Of a stretch of DNA of 64,000 nucleotides, positions 10,481 through 19,808 are shown one piece after another (the first letter of the stretch is position 1; each line of letters opens with the position of its first letter). The stretch comes from Meghimatium bilineatum (lineage: Eukaryota > Mollusca > Gastropoda > Stylommatophora > Philomycidae), in NCBI GenBank assembly GCA_034231615.1, contig CM067315.1, positions 29,614,133 through 29,678,132 of the forward strand, read 5' to 3'. The translations under genes and the position numbers were made by a program. The notes beneath the pieces were generated by a model, which was given only the letters and a program-made list of their open reading frames with translations, did no database searches and was not told the DNA's origin.

Positions 10481-10762
10481 CGCCCGTGTGTTGCCGGGGC
10501 CCGAAAAGGAAGCAAAGAATAGCAACACTGTTCACCTTCCACGCATGTCGTAAAAGGCGACTAAGGAGGTTATGGGATGGAGTTGGCTGTCCTATCCCAT
10601 ATAGGGTCAGTGACACAAAGCTATGCTAAAGTCGGATGTGTCAGGCCGAAAGCGCAGATATCCCAGCAATGCTGTAAACCATGACACAACGCATTCCGTT
10701 CTCCGGACTACATCCTGATAATCTGCAGGAGTTTGAGAACGAACGCAGAAGAAGAAGAAGAA
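10481..10762 (+). mobile_element. Family A SINE, full length
   Basis: One of the best consensus copies. The hairpin arms TTATGGGATGG and CCTATCCCATA flank GAGTTGGCTGT. The tail is GAAGAAGAAGAAGAA. No clear TSD. Confidence 0.9.
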
Positions 10763-10824
10763 TGACTGGGATACAACGCACACGGGACTGGAGCTAAACT
10801 GTTTCCCCCAGTGTGATGTGCAAT

Positions 10825-10915
10825 GCAACCCCTAAACCTCCTTAGTGGCATCTTCCGTCATGCATGACTGCTCATATATAAGTTACTATTTCATCTCTTT
10901 TCATGCCTCGGCGAT
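10825..10915 (-). mobile_element. Family A SINE, 5' fragment
   Basis: Minus-strand remnant with CTAAACCTCCTTAGTGGCAT and CATGCATGAC, between two plus-strand A copies. Confidence 0.55.
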
Positions 10916-10959
10916 ACAAAAATGACAAAGAACCAAATATCAATTTCTGAAAGAATGCA

Positions 10960-11240
10960 CGCCCGTGTGTTGCCGTAGACCGAGAGGGGAACATAGAATA
11001 GAAACACTGTTTACCTTCCACGAATGTCGTAAGAAGCGACTAAGAAGGTTATGGGATGGAATTGGCTGTCTCATCCCATATAAGGTCAGTAATCCAAAAC
11101 CATGCTGAAGTAGGATGTGTCACACCGAAAGGCGCAGACATCGCATCAATGCTGTAAACCATGACACAGCGCATTCGGTTCTCCAGACTACATCATGCTA
11201 ATCTGCAGGAGTTTGAGAATGAACGAAGAAGAAGAAGAAA
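10960..11240 (+). mobile_element. Family A SINE, full length
   Basis: Starts CGCCCGTGTGTTGCCGTAG and ends GAACGAAGAAGAAGAAG. Moderately diverged; no clear TSD. Confidence 0.88.
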
Positions 11241-12384
11241 TATAGCAAAGTAATCATAAAATAAACTAAACATTCAAAGAAAATAGAGATCCCATCTCTG
11301 CTCGTCGGATATACACAAAAATTTTTGTCTGGGATTTTTTTTATTCAATCCAGTCCGAAAAAGAAGAACACAGCTCCCATCTTGTTCGTAGGAAGATAAA
11401 TTATTACGTCAACTTCGTGTTCACCTGTAAACAGATTAATTATTGCGTAAGCTCTAGGGTCAACCTGATATATCGATCTCACCCCCTCCCCCTCCTACTT
11501 CCCTGGAAGTTTATTAGAGGGTATTCCATGGCATAGCCGGGTCCAACACACGTCATCAGTAGTGGTTTAACAATATCTGATTGGTTCATATAAATCTCGT
11601 GTACGACGTCACAGTGACACGTCGGCTGGCGCGTGGAAAGTATGAGGCTTGTGAAGTTTTCCCAGAACTAATGTTAGTATTGTGCAATAGTTCCCAATGT
11701 GTTACATCAGATTAAGATATTTTTGTGAGTAAAAGTGCAGAGAGTTAAGCGTTGAGCAAAGAATAGCCATACAGTTCAGATTAACGAAAATAGGTAGACC
11801 TATTACCAAATTAAAACATAAAACGACCTAACAAAGTGTTTGTCCTTGTATCTCACTGTTAGGTTGTTTTATTTTGGTAACACATCGACCTATTTTTGTT
11901 TAATATTAACATTTGCCTTATGTTACTCCAGCCACTTTCTTCCTGTTTAAGGTTGTTACCCTACACTGGAACATTAAAGCCATACTGTTACCTGACAGGA
12001 ATATTGTCAGAGGACGCTTTTTGGGTTGTCCATACATTTTGCCAACACTTGGAAAAAAAATGGGGAGGGGGGGGTTGACGTCTCTTCCCCCCACCCTGTT
12101 GACGTCAACAAAATTGTTTGAATTTGAAACTACTTTTTTTTTAAATAAGAGAATATTAAATAAAATAGCTTTTAACACTTTGTATTATTTTTTTTTTGTG
12201 TGAAGAGGGGGATGATTGGAGATAATTTTACACATAATTAAGTAGGGAAGGGTTCCCTGAACTCGTAACAGTTTCTTGTCAATGGGGAGGGGGGGGGGAC
12301 AATGATAACGAATTGTTAGCGTAATTTATTAACTCTCTGAGGTGGTTTTGGGGTTGAGTCCATAGTCAATTTCACGAAGGGTCA
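11241..12384. other. Unassigned 1.1 kb
   Basis: No coding sequence is supported. It contains a promoter-like cluster (11579-11612, listed separately), G runs at 12065-12074 and 12290-12299, and the 12-bp palindrome GTTGACGTCAAC near 12109. The same palindrome occurs near 23811 in similar C-rich, AT-rich surroundings, so these may be relics of one more mobile family. Confidence 0.4.
11579..11612 (+). promoter_or_regulatory. Possible promoter-like cluster
   Basis: An inverted CCAAT motif (GATTGGTT, 11579-11586), a TATA-like CATATAAAT (11588-11596) and a CRE-type GACGTCAC (11605-11612) lie within 35 bp. No gene follows that I can recognise, so this could be a chance cluster or the remnant of an element's own promoter. 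Confidence 0.2.
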
Positions 12385-12965
12385 AAGTGACGCAGAAGCC
12401 ATACTTAAGTCGGATGTGTCAGGCTGAGGTCTCAGGCTGGGGTGCAGAGACGAAGAAGCAAGCACCTGTGCTCGCTTCGCTCGCCAGGACCAGGACTCAT
12501 ACTGGTTCAGACCTTGATACTCCTCCTCGTGGAGTACCCCGGGCAACAGAGCAATCTGGCTAAGTTATCAAGGATTGGATGATCTCCAGCTGAGGTGGGA
12601 ACCTGCTGTGGACTTGGAAACTTCCAAGAGAGAAACGACTCTTCTTATCCGCAGTACGTCCCGGGATTAAAAGCAAGCTTCAGCAAACTTTCGACAACCT
12701 TTTCGTCATTTTCGCCAAGGCTCAAGAACTTTTCGTCAGTTCCCTGTCCGCACCCAGCGTCGCGATATAACCAAAAAGTCCTTCTTAGGACTAGGTAGAA
12801 AATGACGTGACTAGGCATCCCGAGATGGCCTAGTCGAATCCAGTACTCAACAAACAACAAAACTGAGGTCTCAGAAATCGTAGCTGATACAGTGACACAA
12901 TACATTACGTTCTCTGAACTACATCCTGATAAACTAAAGAAGTGTGACAACGAACGAAGAAGAAG
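12385..12965 (+). mobile_element. Family A SINE split by element G
   Basis: A 5' section (12385-12423: GGGTCAAAGTGACGC, AAGTCGGATGTGTC) and a 3' section (12875-12965: CAGTGACACAATACATTACG, CTACATCCTGATAAACTA, GAACGAAGAAGAAG) belong to one A copy interrupted at 12424-12874. Confidence 0.8.
12436..12862 (+). mobile_element. Element G, 427-bp retroposon-like insertion
   Basis: An exact 12-bp duplication CTGAGGTCTCAG (12424-12435 and 12863-12874) flanks it inside an A SINE. It ends in a CAACAAACAACAAA tail. It has no open frame of note and no tRNA box pair that I can see. Its 3' part shares GATATAACCAAAAAG with 50758-50772, a stretch that also ends in AAACAAACAAC, so it is a repeat family. The GC-rich head (CCTCCTCGTGGAGTACCCC) carries a short inverted repeat. 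Confidence 0.75.
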
Positions 12966-13064
12966 AGAGATGATGATATGGCGTCACATAATCATCACAA
13001 GAAAAGAAATGTTGAGAAGGAGTACAAAATTGATTTGCTTATACTCGGGTTTTTCCCTACTCAC

Positions 13065-13515
13065 TCTGTTACTCTCGCAAGACGACACGACTCATGACGA
13101 GAGTACCAATCACCATACTCACTCTTCTTCTTCTTCTTCTTCTTCTGCGTTCGTTCTCAAACTCCTGCAAATTAGCAAGATGGAGTCCGGAGAACGGAAT
13201 GCGATGTGTCATGGTTTACAGCATGGCTGCGATATCTGCACCTTTCGGCCTGACACATCCGACTTCAGCATGGCTGTGGGTCACTTACCCTATATGGGAT
13301 GGGACAGCCAACTCCATCCCATAACCTCCTTAGTCGCCTTTTACGACATGCGTGGAAGGTAAAAAGTGTTACTATTCTTTGCTCCCCTTTCGGGCTCTCT
13401 GCAACACGCGGGCGATACTCACTCTGTTACTCTCAGCAAGACGACACGACTCATGACGAGAGCACCACTCACCATACTCACTCTACCACTCTCAGCACAG
13501 CGGCATGAGTCATTT
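13065..13515. repeat. Two-copy repeat of about 65-70 bp, split by a SINE
   Basis: Sequence left of the A SINE (13065-13135, including TACTCACTCTGTTACTCTC and CATGACGAGAGTACCAATCA) recurs on its right (13415-13490). The host site was thus a short tandem repeat, and the apparent TSD of the SINE is part of it. Confidence 0.8.
13136..13414 (-). mobile_element. Family A SINE, full length
   Basis: Near-consensus minus copy with a seven-unit TTC (reverse GAA) tail. ATACTCACTCT occurs exactly at 13125-13135 and 13415-13425. This may be a TSD, but the host tandem repeat makes it ambiguous. Confidence 0.92.
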
Positions 13516-13655
13516 AAGTCTGCTAGCGTATACACAAAGCTGATGAAGACACAGACAAGCAGGGCAGGACACATAGTTCACATTAAACATCATCATATTC
13601 CCAAATAATGATTACAGCAATTCAACCAAGTCCGTTCTGTAGTTCTATAGAATTC

Positions 13656-13818
13656 TTCTTCTTCTTCTTCAGCGTTCATTCTCAAACTCCCGCTGGATTC
13701 TCTTGTAGCAGGAACATGGTCCTATTAGATTTCCAGCAGGATGTAGCCCAGAGAATGGAAATGCGTTGTGTCGTCGTTTTATTTTCGTCAATGGCCCGAC
13801 ATATCCGTCTTTGGCGGA
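13656..13818 (-). mobile_element. Family B SINE with TSD
   Basis: Near-consensus B in minus orientation. CTATAGAATTC (13645-13655) and CTATAGTATTC (13819-13829) form a TSD with one mismatch. Positions 13830-14340 contain no feature I can assign. Confidence 0.9.
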
Positions 13819-14340
13819 CTATAGTATTCAAACAATATTGTTATATGGAGAACTCCAGACTGGCTCCAGGAATGCCGGGGGACAGAAGAAGCGTAGGCAA
13901 CACGGGCTCACTTCAAAATAGAGACACATTGATGGGAGTCTTGCAGAAGGTAGACCTGTCTGGCGTCGCAAAATTAAGAGTAGTACAGCAGCTGCAGAGA
14001 ATTACGGACACCAAATTTTACCTAAAAACGCGCTAGAAATAAAGCTGGTCAATGTCTCACAGACTCCTCCCACACATGATCAGAGTGTGGGAGATAATTC
14101 CAGACACTCCTAGGCATTACTTATCACAGTTAGGCACACTGAAGACATCATCATCTTAACCATCACCCAAGTTAAGCTAAATGGTCATTATCGACTACAA
14201 CGAACGAACAGCGTCATATATGTATAATCTATTTGATGGTAATGGATGAAAACAACCGACTCCGCCATCACCATACTTTCGTAGCCGTCTCATACGAGAT
14301 GCATGGTTGGTTACTACAGTTGCTAATATTCAATTTTCAT

Positions 14341-14527
14341 TCCCCGTTCAGACCCTTGAGGTTCCGGGTTCAATCCACGGTTAGGACAGGGTTTTTTGGG
14401 TTTTGGAGGTACAATCAAAATCCTTCCTGTACATGTCGCAGCGTCTGCTAATGCAAAGTGGTCTTTATTTCAACAGCCCATAGAAAACATCCCAGCATTC
14501 CTCCTTCACAGGACAACATCCAGTAAT
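14341..14527 (+). mobile_element. SINE J, tRNA-like head and body
   Basis: GGTTCAATCC at 14358-14371 fits a polymerase III B box. About 110 bp later comes the J body block (AGCCCATAGAAAACATCCC, CTCCTTCACAGGACAACATC). The A box is not convincing, so the head is probably decayed. Confidence 0.5.
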
Positions 14528-14692
14528 TTCTTCGTTAGCGTTCATTCTCAAACTCCCATTGGATCTCTCTTGTAGAAGGACAATGGCCCTACTAGATTTC
14601 CAGCAGGATATAGTCCAGAGAATGGAAATGCATTGTGTCGCAGTTTTATTTGCGCTAATGGCCCGACACATCCGTCTTCGGCGGTTTCAGTA
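14528..14692 (-). mobile_element. Family B SINE
   Basis: Near-consensus minus copy. A weak 7-bp duplication (CAGTAAT) flanks it. It inserted at the end of SINE J. A CA repeat (about 14797-14810) and a C run (14888-14901) follow. Confidence 0.88.
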
Positions 14693-15184
14693 ATGAAAGT
14701 TATTCCCCGTTCAGGCTCCGCTCCTCCCATCCAGCTTCCTCCCATCCACCTTCAGCAATACACTGACGAAACTATCCAACTTAACCAGACAGGCGCACAC
14801 ACACACACACGCCGGGTTATGCAGAATAATGTTATGACCTTCACAGTTGACAGCTAAGAACACTGATCTTCTAAACACACGTTCACTCCCCCCCCCCCCC
14901 TCTCCCTCCCTCTCCAGAAGAATCGAAAGAGAGAAATAGGTTAGGAAGATCTTAACAAGCATAGAGTGTGGAATTTCACCTTTGGTGGTGTATTTTCTGA
15001 AGGTAGGTTTTTTTTTCTTAGTCTTCATCCTTTCGTAATCGGATTCAGATGGACAAACATACGAACAAAGGTAGACGTCTTGACAATAACTAACGAAAGA
15101 TGGCACAACAGTAAGAAAACTAATAACAGTCTCAGGAAACAATCAACTTTTGTTAGCTGTATTCTGGCTTGCTTGATTTTCTTT

Positions 15185-15351
15185 GTTTTTCCTTCTTCTT
15201 CAGCGTTCATTCTCAAACTCCCGCTGGATCTCCCTTGTAGCAGGACCATAATCCTACTAGATTTCCAGCAGGATGTAGCCCAGAGAATGGAAATGCGTTG
15301 TGCCACCGTTTTATTTGCGACAATGGCCCGACACATCTGTCTTCGGTGGAA
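15185..15351 (-). mobile_element. Family B SINE with TSD
   Basis: Minus copy flanked by ATTTTCTTT at 15176-15184 and 15352-15360. The palindrome core reads AGGACCATAATCCT, with one arm altered. Confidence 0.9.
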
Positions 15352-15391
15352 ATTTTCTTTTAAAATTAAGTGTTTATTGTTTCTTATTTAT

Positions 15392-15640
15392 TTTCTTCTG
15401 CGTTCGTTTTCAAGCTCCTGCAGAATAGCAGGATGAAGTCCTGAGAGCGGAATGCGATGTGCCATGGTTTACAGCTTAGCAGCGACATAAGTCTTACGTC
15501 TTGACACGTGAAAGCATAGCTTCTGTGTTAACAGCCAACTCCACTCCATAAACCTCCGTAGTCACCTTTTACGACATGCATGGTAGGTAACGGTGCTTCC
15601 ATCTTTTGCTCCCCGTACGCAACCCGGAAGTACACGGGCG
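15392..15640 (-). mobile_element. Family A SINE
   Basis: Diverged minus copy from TTCTTCTGCGTTCG to TACACGGGCG. The centre is rearranged near 15490-15530. Confidence 0.8.
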
Positions 15641-15659
15641 AATTTATAGTTTGATGTCT

Positions 15660-15925
15660 TGAATATACTTGTAGGGACCTTGAAGGGGAGGAAAGAACAG
15701 CAACATTATCACCTGACATGAATATCGTAAGAGACTACGACGGATATGTTGTGGTGGGCTGTCATATTTTATATAGGGTCAAAGTGACCCAGCAGCTATG
15801 CTGAAGTCGGATGTGTCCGGTGAAAGACAGCAAAACTAAAGTGTAAACCAAGACACTACACATTCCTTTCTTTGAACTGGATACTGATTGCTAGTGGGAG
15901 TTTGAGAATCAATTATGCAGACATA
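15660..15925 (+). mobile_element. Family A SINE, degenerate
   Basis: Old plus copy: TATAGGGTCAAAGTGACCC, GCTGAAGTCGGATGTGTCC and GGGAGTTTGAGAATCAA are still recognisable. Confidence 0.7.
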
Positions 15926-15929
15926 TAAT

Positions 15930-16340
15930 TTACTCCCGAGACAGACAGATAAATAGATAGATGAATGGATAGACGGACGGAAGGAAGGATAGATAGACAG
16001 ACAGATAAGATAAGATAAGATAAGATAAGATAAGATAAGATAAGATAAGATTAGATTAGATTAGATTAGATTAGATTAGATTAGATAATTAAGATAAGAT
16101 AAGATAATTAAGATAAGATAAGATAAGATAATTAAGATAAGATAAGATAAGATGAGATAAGATAAGATAAGATAAGATGAGATAAGATAAGATAAGATGA
16201 GATGAGATAAGATAAGATAAGATAGGATAATTAAGATAAGATAAGATAAGATAAGATGAGATAAGATAAGATAAGATAAGATAAGATAAGATAAGATAAG
16301 ATAAGATAAGATAAGATAAGATAAGATAAGATAAGATAAG
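15930..16340. repeat. GATAA pentanucleotide microsatellite
   Basis: Short GATA, GACA and GGAA repeats grade into an array of GATAA with interspersed GATTA, GATGA and GATAATTAA variants (main block 15996-16340). Long open frames on the minus strand here are only a by-product of the repeat. Confidence 0.96.
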
Positions 16341-16931
16341 TAGGCAGGTAGATAGAGTAAAAAAAACCCAGAGAAATTGAGAAGTGCCAGAAAGAATCTC
16401 AAATAAATTGCATACAACAAACACTCTGGAATGTCAAGATGTAGCTGCGTTTTGTCTGATCTTCGTTCCCCATCTGAGCAGACAAAAAAAAAGGAGGAAA
16501 TTTCCAAGATTCAAAGTGATTCCCCTATCACAGAACGTGCTGCAGAAATTACGTCAGAAATATACAAGTATCTACAAGGTCTTTCCTTGTGACTGAATTA
16601 TTATTGCATGTTGAAAAATGGAGTCTCTTGTACGTATACAGCCCTGTGAGTTCATCGGTGTATCCTTCAAACCTAGCGCTAATGTACTTCTCCCATGAGG
16701 TTTATTGGCTGACGACAGAAAGTATGTACAAATGACCAATGAAAAACATGGACACAATCATATAGAATAATTTTGAAGAACGGTACGATGAATGACTAGA
16801 AAAGTTAGGTGTGCTCAGAAAGAAACAAAATTCGTGTACAGACAAAGAAAGCCGATGTTGTTTATGAAAACGGGTAACACCCCCCCCCTAGCATTTAGTG
16901 TCGTAGGGAAGTGAAATCGTAGAGGTCTCAA
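16341..16931. other. Unassigned
   Basis: AT-rich unique-looking sequence with a short C run (16878-16886). No gene, RNA or mobile element recognised. Confidence 0.4.
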
Positions 16932-16942
16932 ATTACTTTCTT

Positions 16943-17226
16943 CGTCCGTGTACTGCCGGGGCCCGAGAGGGAGAGCAAAGAATAGCAACACTGTTTACCT
17001 TTCATGCATGTTGTAAGAGGTGACTAAGGAGGTTATAGGATGGAGTTTGCTGTTCCATCCTATATAGGGTCAGTAACCCAACAACACCATGCTGGAGTCG
17101 GATTGTCAGGTTGAAAGACACAGTTATCGCAGCAATGCTGTAAATCATGACAAAACGCATTCCGTTCTCCGGACTACATCCTGCTAATATGCAGGAGTTT
17201 GAGAACGAATGTATAAGAAGAAGGAT
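16943..17226 (+). mobile_element. Family A SINE with TSD
   Basis: Full-length plus copy with ATTACTTTCTT (16932-16942) and ATTACTTGCTT (17227-17237), a TSD with one mismatch. Its right TSD was later reused as the target of the H insertion. Confidence 0.92.
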
Positions 17227-17242
17227 ATTACTTGCTTTTAGT

Positions 17243-17370
17243 CATGCCGAAATCGGATGTGCTAGGCCTACAAGGCGCATAACGGTGGCACAACGTAACC
17301 ACGCTCCCGGCGGAAATCGCACGGATATCCGTGATGGTTACAATGGAGCGAACGCAAAACAAACAAACAA
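17243..17370 (+). mobile_element. Family H SINE, 128 bp, with TSD
   Basis: It starts CATGCCGAAATCGGATGTGC and ends GAGCGAACGCAAAAC followed by AAAC repeats. An exact 13-bp duplication ACTTGCTTTTAGT lies at 17230-17242 and 17371-17383. The first 50 bp align with the middle of family A (CTGAAGTCGGATGTGTCAGG, GGCGCA). The rest (CGCTCCCGGCGGAAATC, GGATATCCGTGATGGTTA) is its own. A second copy lies at 41550-41690. Confidence 0.88.
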
Positions 17371-17393
17371 ACTTGCTTTTAGTATTTGACGAG

Positions 17394-18032
17394 TATTTTC
17401 GTCCCCTTGTCTACTTGTCCATATTAAAATCGATTTTTTTAGAATGACTTGTCTACTTGTCCATATTAAAATCGATTTTTTTAGAATGACTTGTCTACTT
17501 GTCCATATTAAAATCGATTTTTTTAGAATGACTTGTCTACTTGTCCATATTAAAATCGATTTTTTTAGAATGACTTGTCTACTTGTCCATATTAAAATCG
17601 ATTTTTTTAGAATGACTTGTCTACTTGTCCATATTAAAATCGATTTTTTTAGAATGACTTGTCTACTTGTCCATATTAAAATCGATTTTTTTAGAATGAC
17701 TTGTCTACTTGTCCATATTAAAATCGATTTTTTTAGAATGACTTGTCTACTTGTCCATATTAAAATCGATTTTTTTAGAATGACTTGTCTACTTGTCCAT
17801 ATTAAAATCGATTTTTTTAGAATGACTTGTCTACTTGTCCATATTAAAATCGATTTTTTTAGAATGACTTGTCTACTTGTCCATATTAAAATCGATTTTT
17901 TAGAATGACTTGTCTACTTGTCCATATTAAAATCGATTTTTTAGAATGACTTGTCTACTTGTCCATATTAAAATCGATTTTTTAGAATGACTTGTCTACT
18001 TGTCCATATTAAAATCGATTTTTTAGAATGAC
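17394..18032. repeat. 42-bp satellite, 15 copies
   Basis: Almost identical direct repeats containing GACTTGTCTACTTGTCCATA and TTAAAATCGATTTTTTTAGA. The first eleven or so units are 42 bp with seven T after CGA; the last four are 41 bp with six T. Each unit contains the perfect palindrome AAAATCGATTTT. The 42-bp part stays open in frame (14 residues per unit) as a by-product; I see no reason to call it a gene. Confidence 0.97.
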
Positions 18033-18069
18033 GACCAGAACTGAGTTATATCTATCATTTCGCTGAAGC

Positions 18070-18310
18070 CCGTTGTTGCCTTTCAGCGTCAGTGGTAGAA
18101 GAGTTTACTGGAGACGGCCCTCCTGTGCGCTGAGTATACTGTGGAATTTGTCGCTTCTTTTGTTTCAGTGGTCCATCGTTTTCGTGGTCGGCCTCTAGGT
18201 TTGCCTTCGCTGTATCTGTGTAGCATAGCTTGCTGTGGTTGCGGTCTGATGGTAGTCTGCTGATGTGTGCAAACCATTTAATCTGTTGTCTCCTGATGTA
18301 TTCTAAGATT
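18070..18310 (-). pseudogene. LINE pol C-terminal fragment
   Basis: Minus-strand frame containing GKPRGRPRKRWTTETKEA, which is typical of the region after the RT domain in RTE-like and related LINEs. It ends in RRAVSSKLFYH and has no catalytic domain. Confidence 0.6.
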
Positions 18311-18357
18311 GGGGTGGTGCCGGGTTTTTTTGTCCGATGTAACTGAGTGAATACAAC

Positions 18358-18435
18358 AATCTCCCTGGCGTAGGGGTTAAGCTGTTCGCCTTGTGTTCAA
18401 GAGGTCACGGGTTCAAATCCGGCTCGTGTCGTCTT
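18358..18435 (+). mobile_element. tRNA-like SINE head
   Basis: A-box-like TGGCGTAGGGGTTAAGC (18366-18382) and a perfect B-box-like GGTTCAAATCC (18411-18421) have tRNA-like spacing. No cloverleaf acceptor stem is evident and the sequence continues into unrelated DNA, so a SINE remnant is more likely than a tRNA gene. Positions 18436-18854 hold nothing recognised. Confidence 0.5.
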
Positions 18436-18863
18436 GTTTATAAGGTGGATTTTTTTCGGAGATCACTGTGGATTATAACTTGAAGCTACGGAGTTACGTG
18501 CTATGAGTGGTACTCTCGGCAGGCAGCGTGCCGCTTCGTTGAGAGGGACGGAGTACATATGGGAAACCGAATACAGTGAAATAAATCTTCCACGGCTTTT
18601 CAACCCTTTTTTTAATACAACAAAATAGTGTCCATATGTTGGTTGCATCAGTGAAAAATTCTGTAACAAAAATGTATATATTGTGGCTTACCATCCAAGT
18701 CGTAAGTAAAGGTGCAGGATAATTAGTACTAGGGTTGGTTAACCAATCGCATTTAAGATGTACTTACTTGCCTGGAGAGTTACAGTGTGTTATTCTTTGT
18801 TCCTCTCTCGAGACAATGAAACACACAAGCGAAACTACCATATAACCAGGGCTTGCTCCCTGT

Positions 18864-19031
18864 AATCTTCTTCTTCTTCTTCAGCGTTCATTCTCAAACT
18901 CCCACTGGATGTCTCTTGTAGCAGGATCATGATCCTATTAGATTTCCAAAAGGATGTAGTCCAGAGAATGGAAATACGTTGTGTCGCCGTGTTATTTGCG
19001 CCAATGGCCCGACACATCCGTCTTCGGCGGA
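18864..19031 (-). mobile_element. Family B SINE with TSD
   Basis: Minus copy flanked by GCTCCCTGT at 18855-18863 and 19032-19040. Its palindrome core is AGGATCATGATCCT: both arms changed together relative to the common AGGACCATGGTCCT. Confidence 0.92.
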
Positions 19032-19093
19032 GCTCCCTGTCAATTTGCATGATATTGAAACATTAACATAATATTTTAATATTGAATATTTAA

Positions 19094-19150
19094 ACACCAC
19101 CGCAAACGGGTGTGTTGGGACATTTGGCCCAAATTAAATGGAAACGAATA
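19094..19150 (+). mobile_element. Family B SINE, 5' scrap
   Basis: CACCACCGCAAACGGGTGTG and GGCCCAAATTAAATGG match the start of B. The rest is lost. Confidence 0.5.
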
Positions 19151-19159
19151 AAATATTTT

Positions 19160-19405
19160 AGACATTAAAAGACATTGATACATAGTTGAAGATCTTATGG
19201 GGTCTAGAGTAGGGGGCGGGGGAGAGACAGGCGGGCTAGAGATAGGCAGAGAAACAAGTGATATAGAAACATCACGATATGGACAGGTTACAGTCTAGCG
19301 GAAAGTGCCACCACGGCAGGAGACAGGGGATGTTCATGAGACAGGGGAGGTCCGCTACAGCCAACATTCGTTGCGGAGACGGCATGTTGATGACGAAAAC
19401 ATTAA
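19160..19405 (+). pseudogene. RTE-like LINE 3' end, degenerate
   Basis: Aligns with 2060-2258: GATATGGACAGGTTACAGTC, then CCAACATTCGTTGCGGAGAC, then a decayed GAT tail. A short internal duplication (GAGACAGGGGA) disturbs the frame. Confidence 0.75.
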
Positions 19406-19542
19406 TCTATTGGTCAAATAACAAGTGCATTTTGTAGTGAGGCACGCTCCTTTCAATTGTGTACAATTGTTAGTCCAATAAAGTTATATCATAGCATTTT
19501 AATATTACAAAATGGAGATATCGGTTATGATATTCAGGTCTC

Positions 19543-19795
19543 GCCTGTGTATTGTCGGGGTCCGAAAGGGGAGCAAAGAATAGCAACACTGTTTACCTTC
19601 CACGCATGTCGTAAAAGGCGACTACGGAGGTTATGGGATGGAGTTGGCTGTCCCATCCCATATAGGGTCCGTGATCCAAAGCCATGCTGAAGTCGGATGT
19701 GTCAGGCAATGCTGTAAACCATGACACAACGCATTTCGTTCTCCGGACTACATCCTGCTAGTCTGCAGGAGTTTGAGAACGAACGCAGAAGAAGA
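19543..19795 (+). mobile_element. Family A SINE with TSD
   Basis: Plus copy close to consensus, with an internal deletion near 19709. ATATTCAGGTCTC (19530-19542) and ATATTCCAGTCTC (19796-19808) match at 11 of 13 positions. Confidence 0.88.
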
Positions 19796-19808
19796 ATATT
19801 CCAGTCTC

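Noticed and set aside
11579-11612. Promoter of a host gene
   Set aside because: CCAAT, TATA and CRE motifs are close together, but no downstream coding exon was recognisable; kept only as a low-confidence site.
13125-13425. Exact TSD of the A copy at 13136-13414
   Set aside because: Not counted as firm evidence, because the flanking sequence is itself a tandem repeat carrying the same 11 bp.
13608-14036. 142-codon frame, and many similar frames with SPENGMRCVMVYS or MEMRCVAVLFA segments
   Set aside because: They are translations of A and B SINEs. The same peptide recurs wherever a copy lies, without any conserved protein domain.
17444-17908. 154-codon open frame with a 14-residue repeat
   Set aside because: It is the 42-bp satellite read in frame (42 is divisible by 3). 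The T6 units break it at once; there is no non-repeat coding part.
18358-18435. tRNA gene with perfect B box
   Set aside because: No matching acceptor stem was found by eye; more likely a SINE head. A covariance search would settle it.
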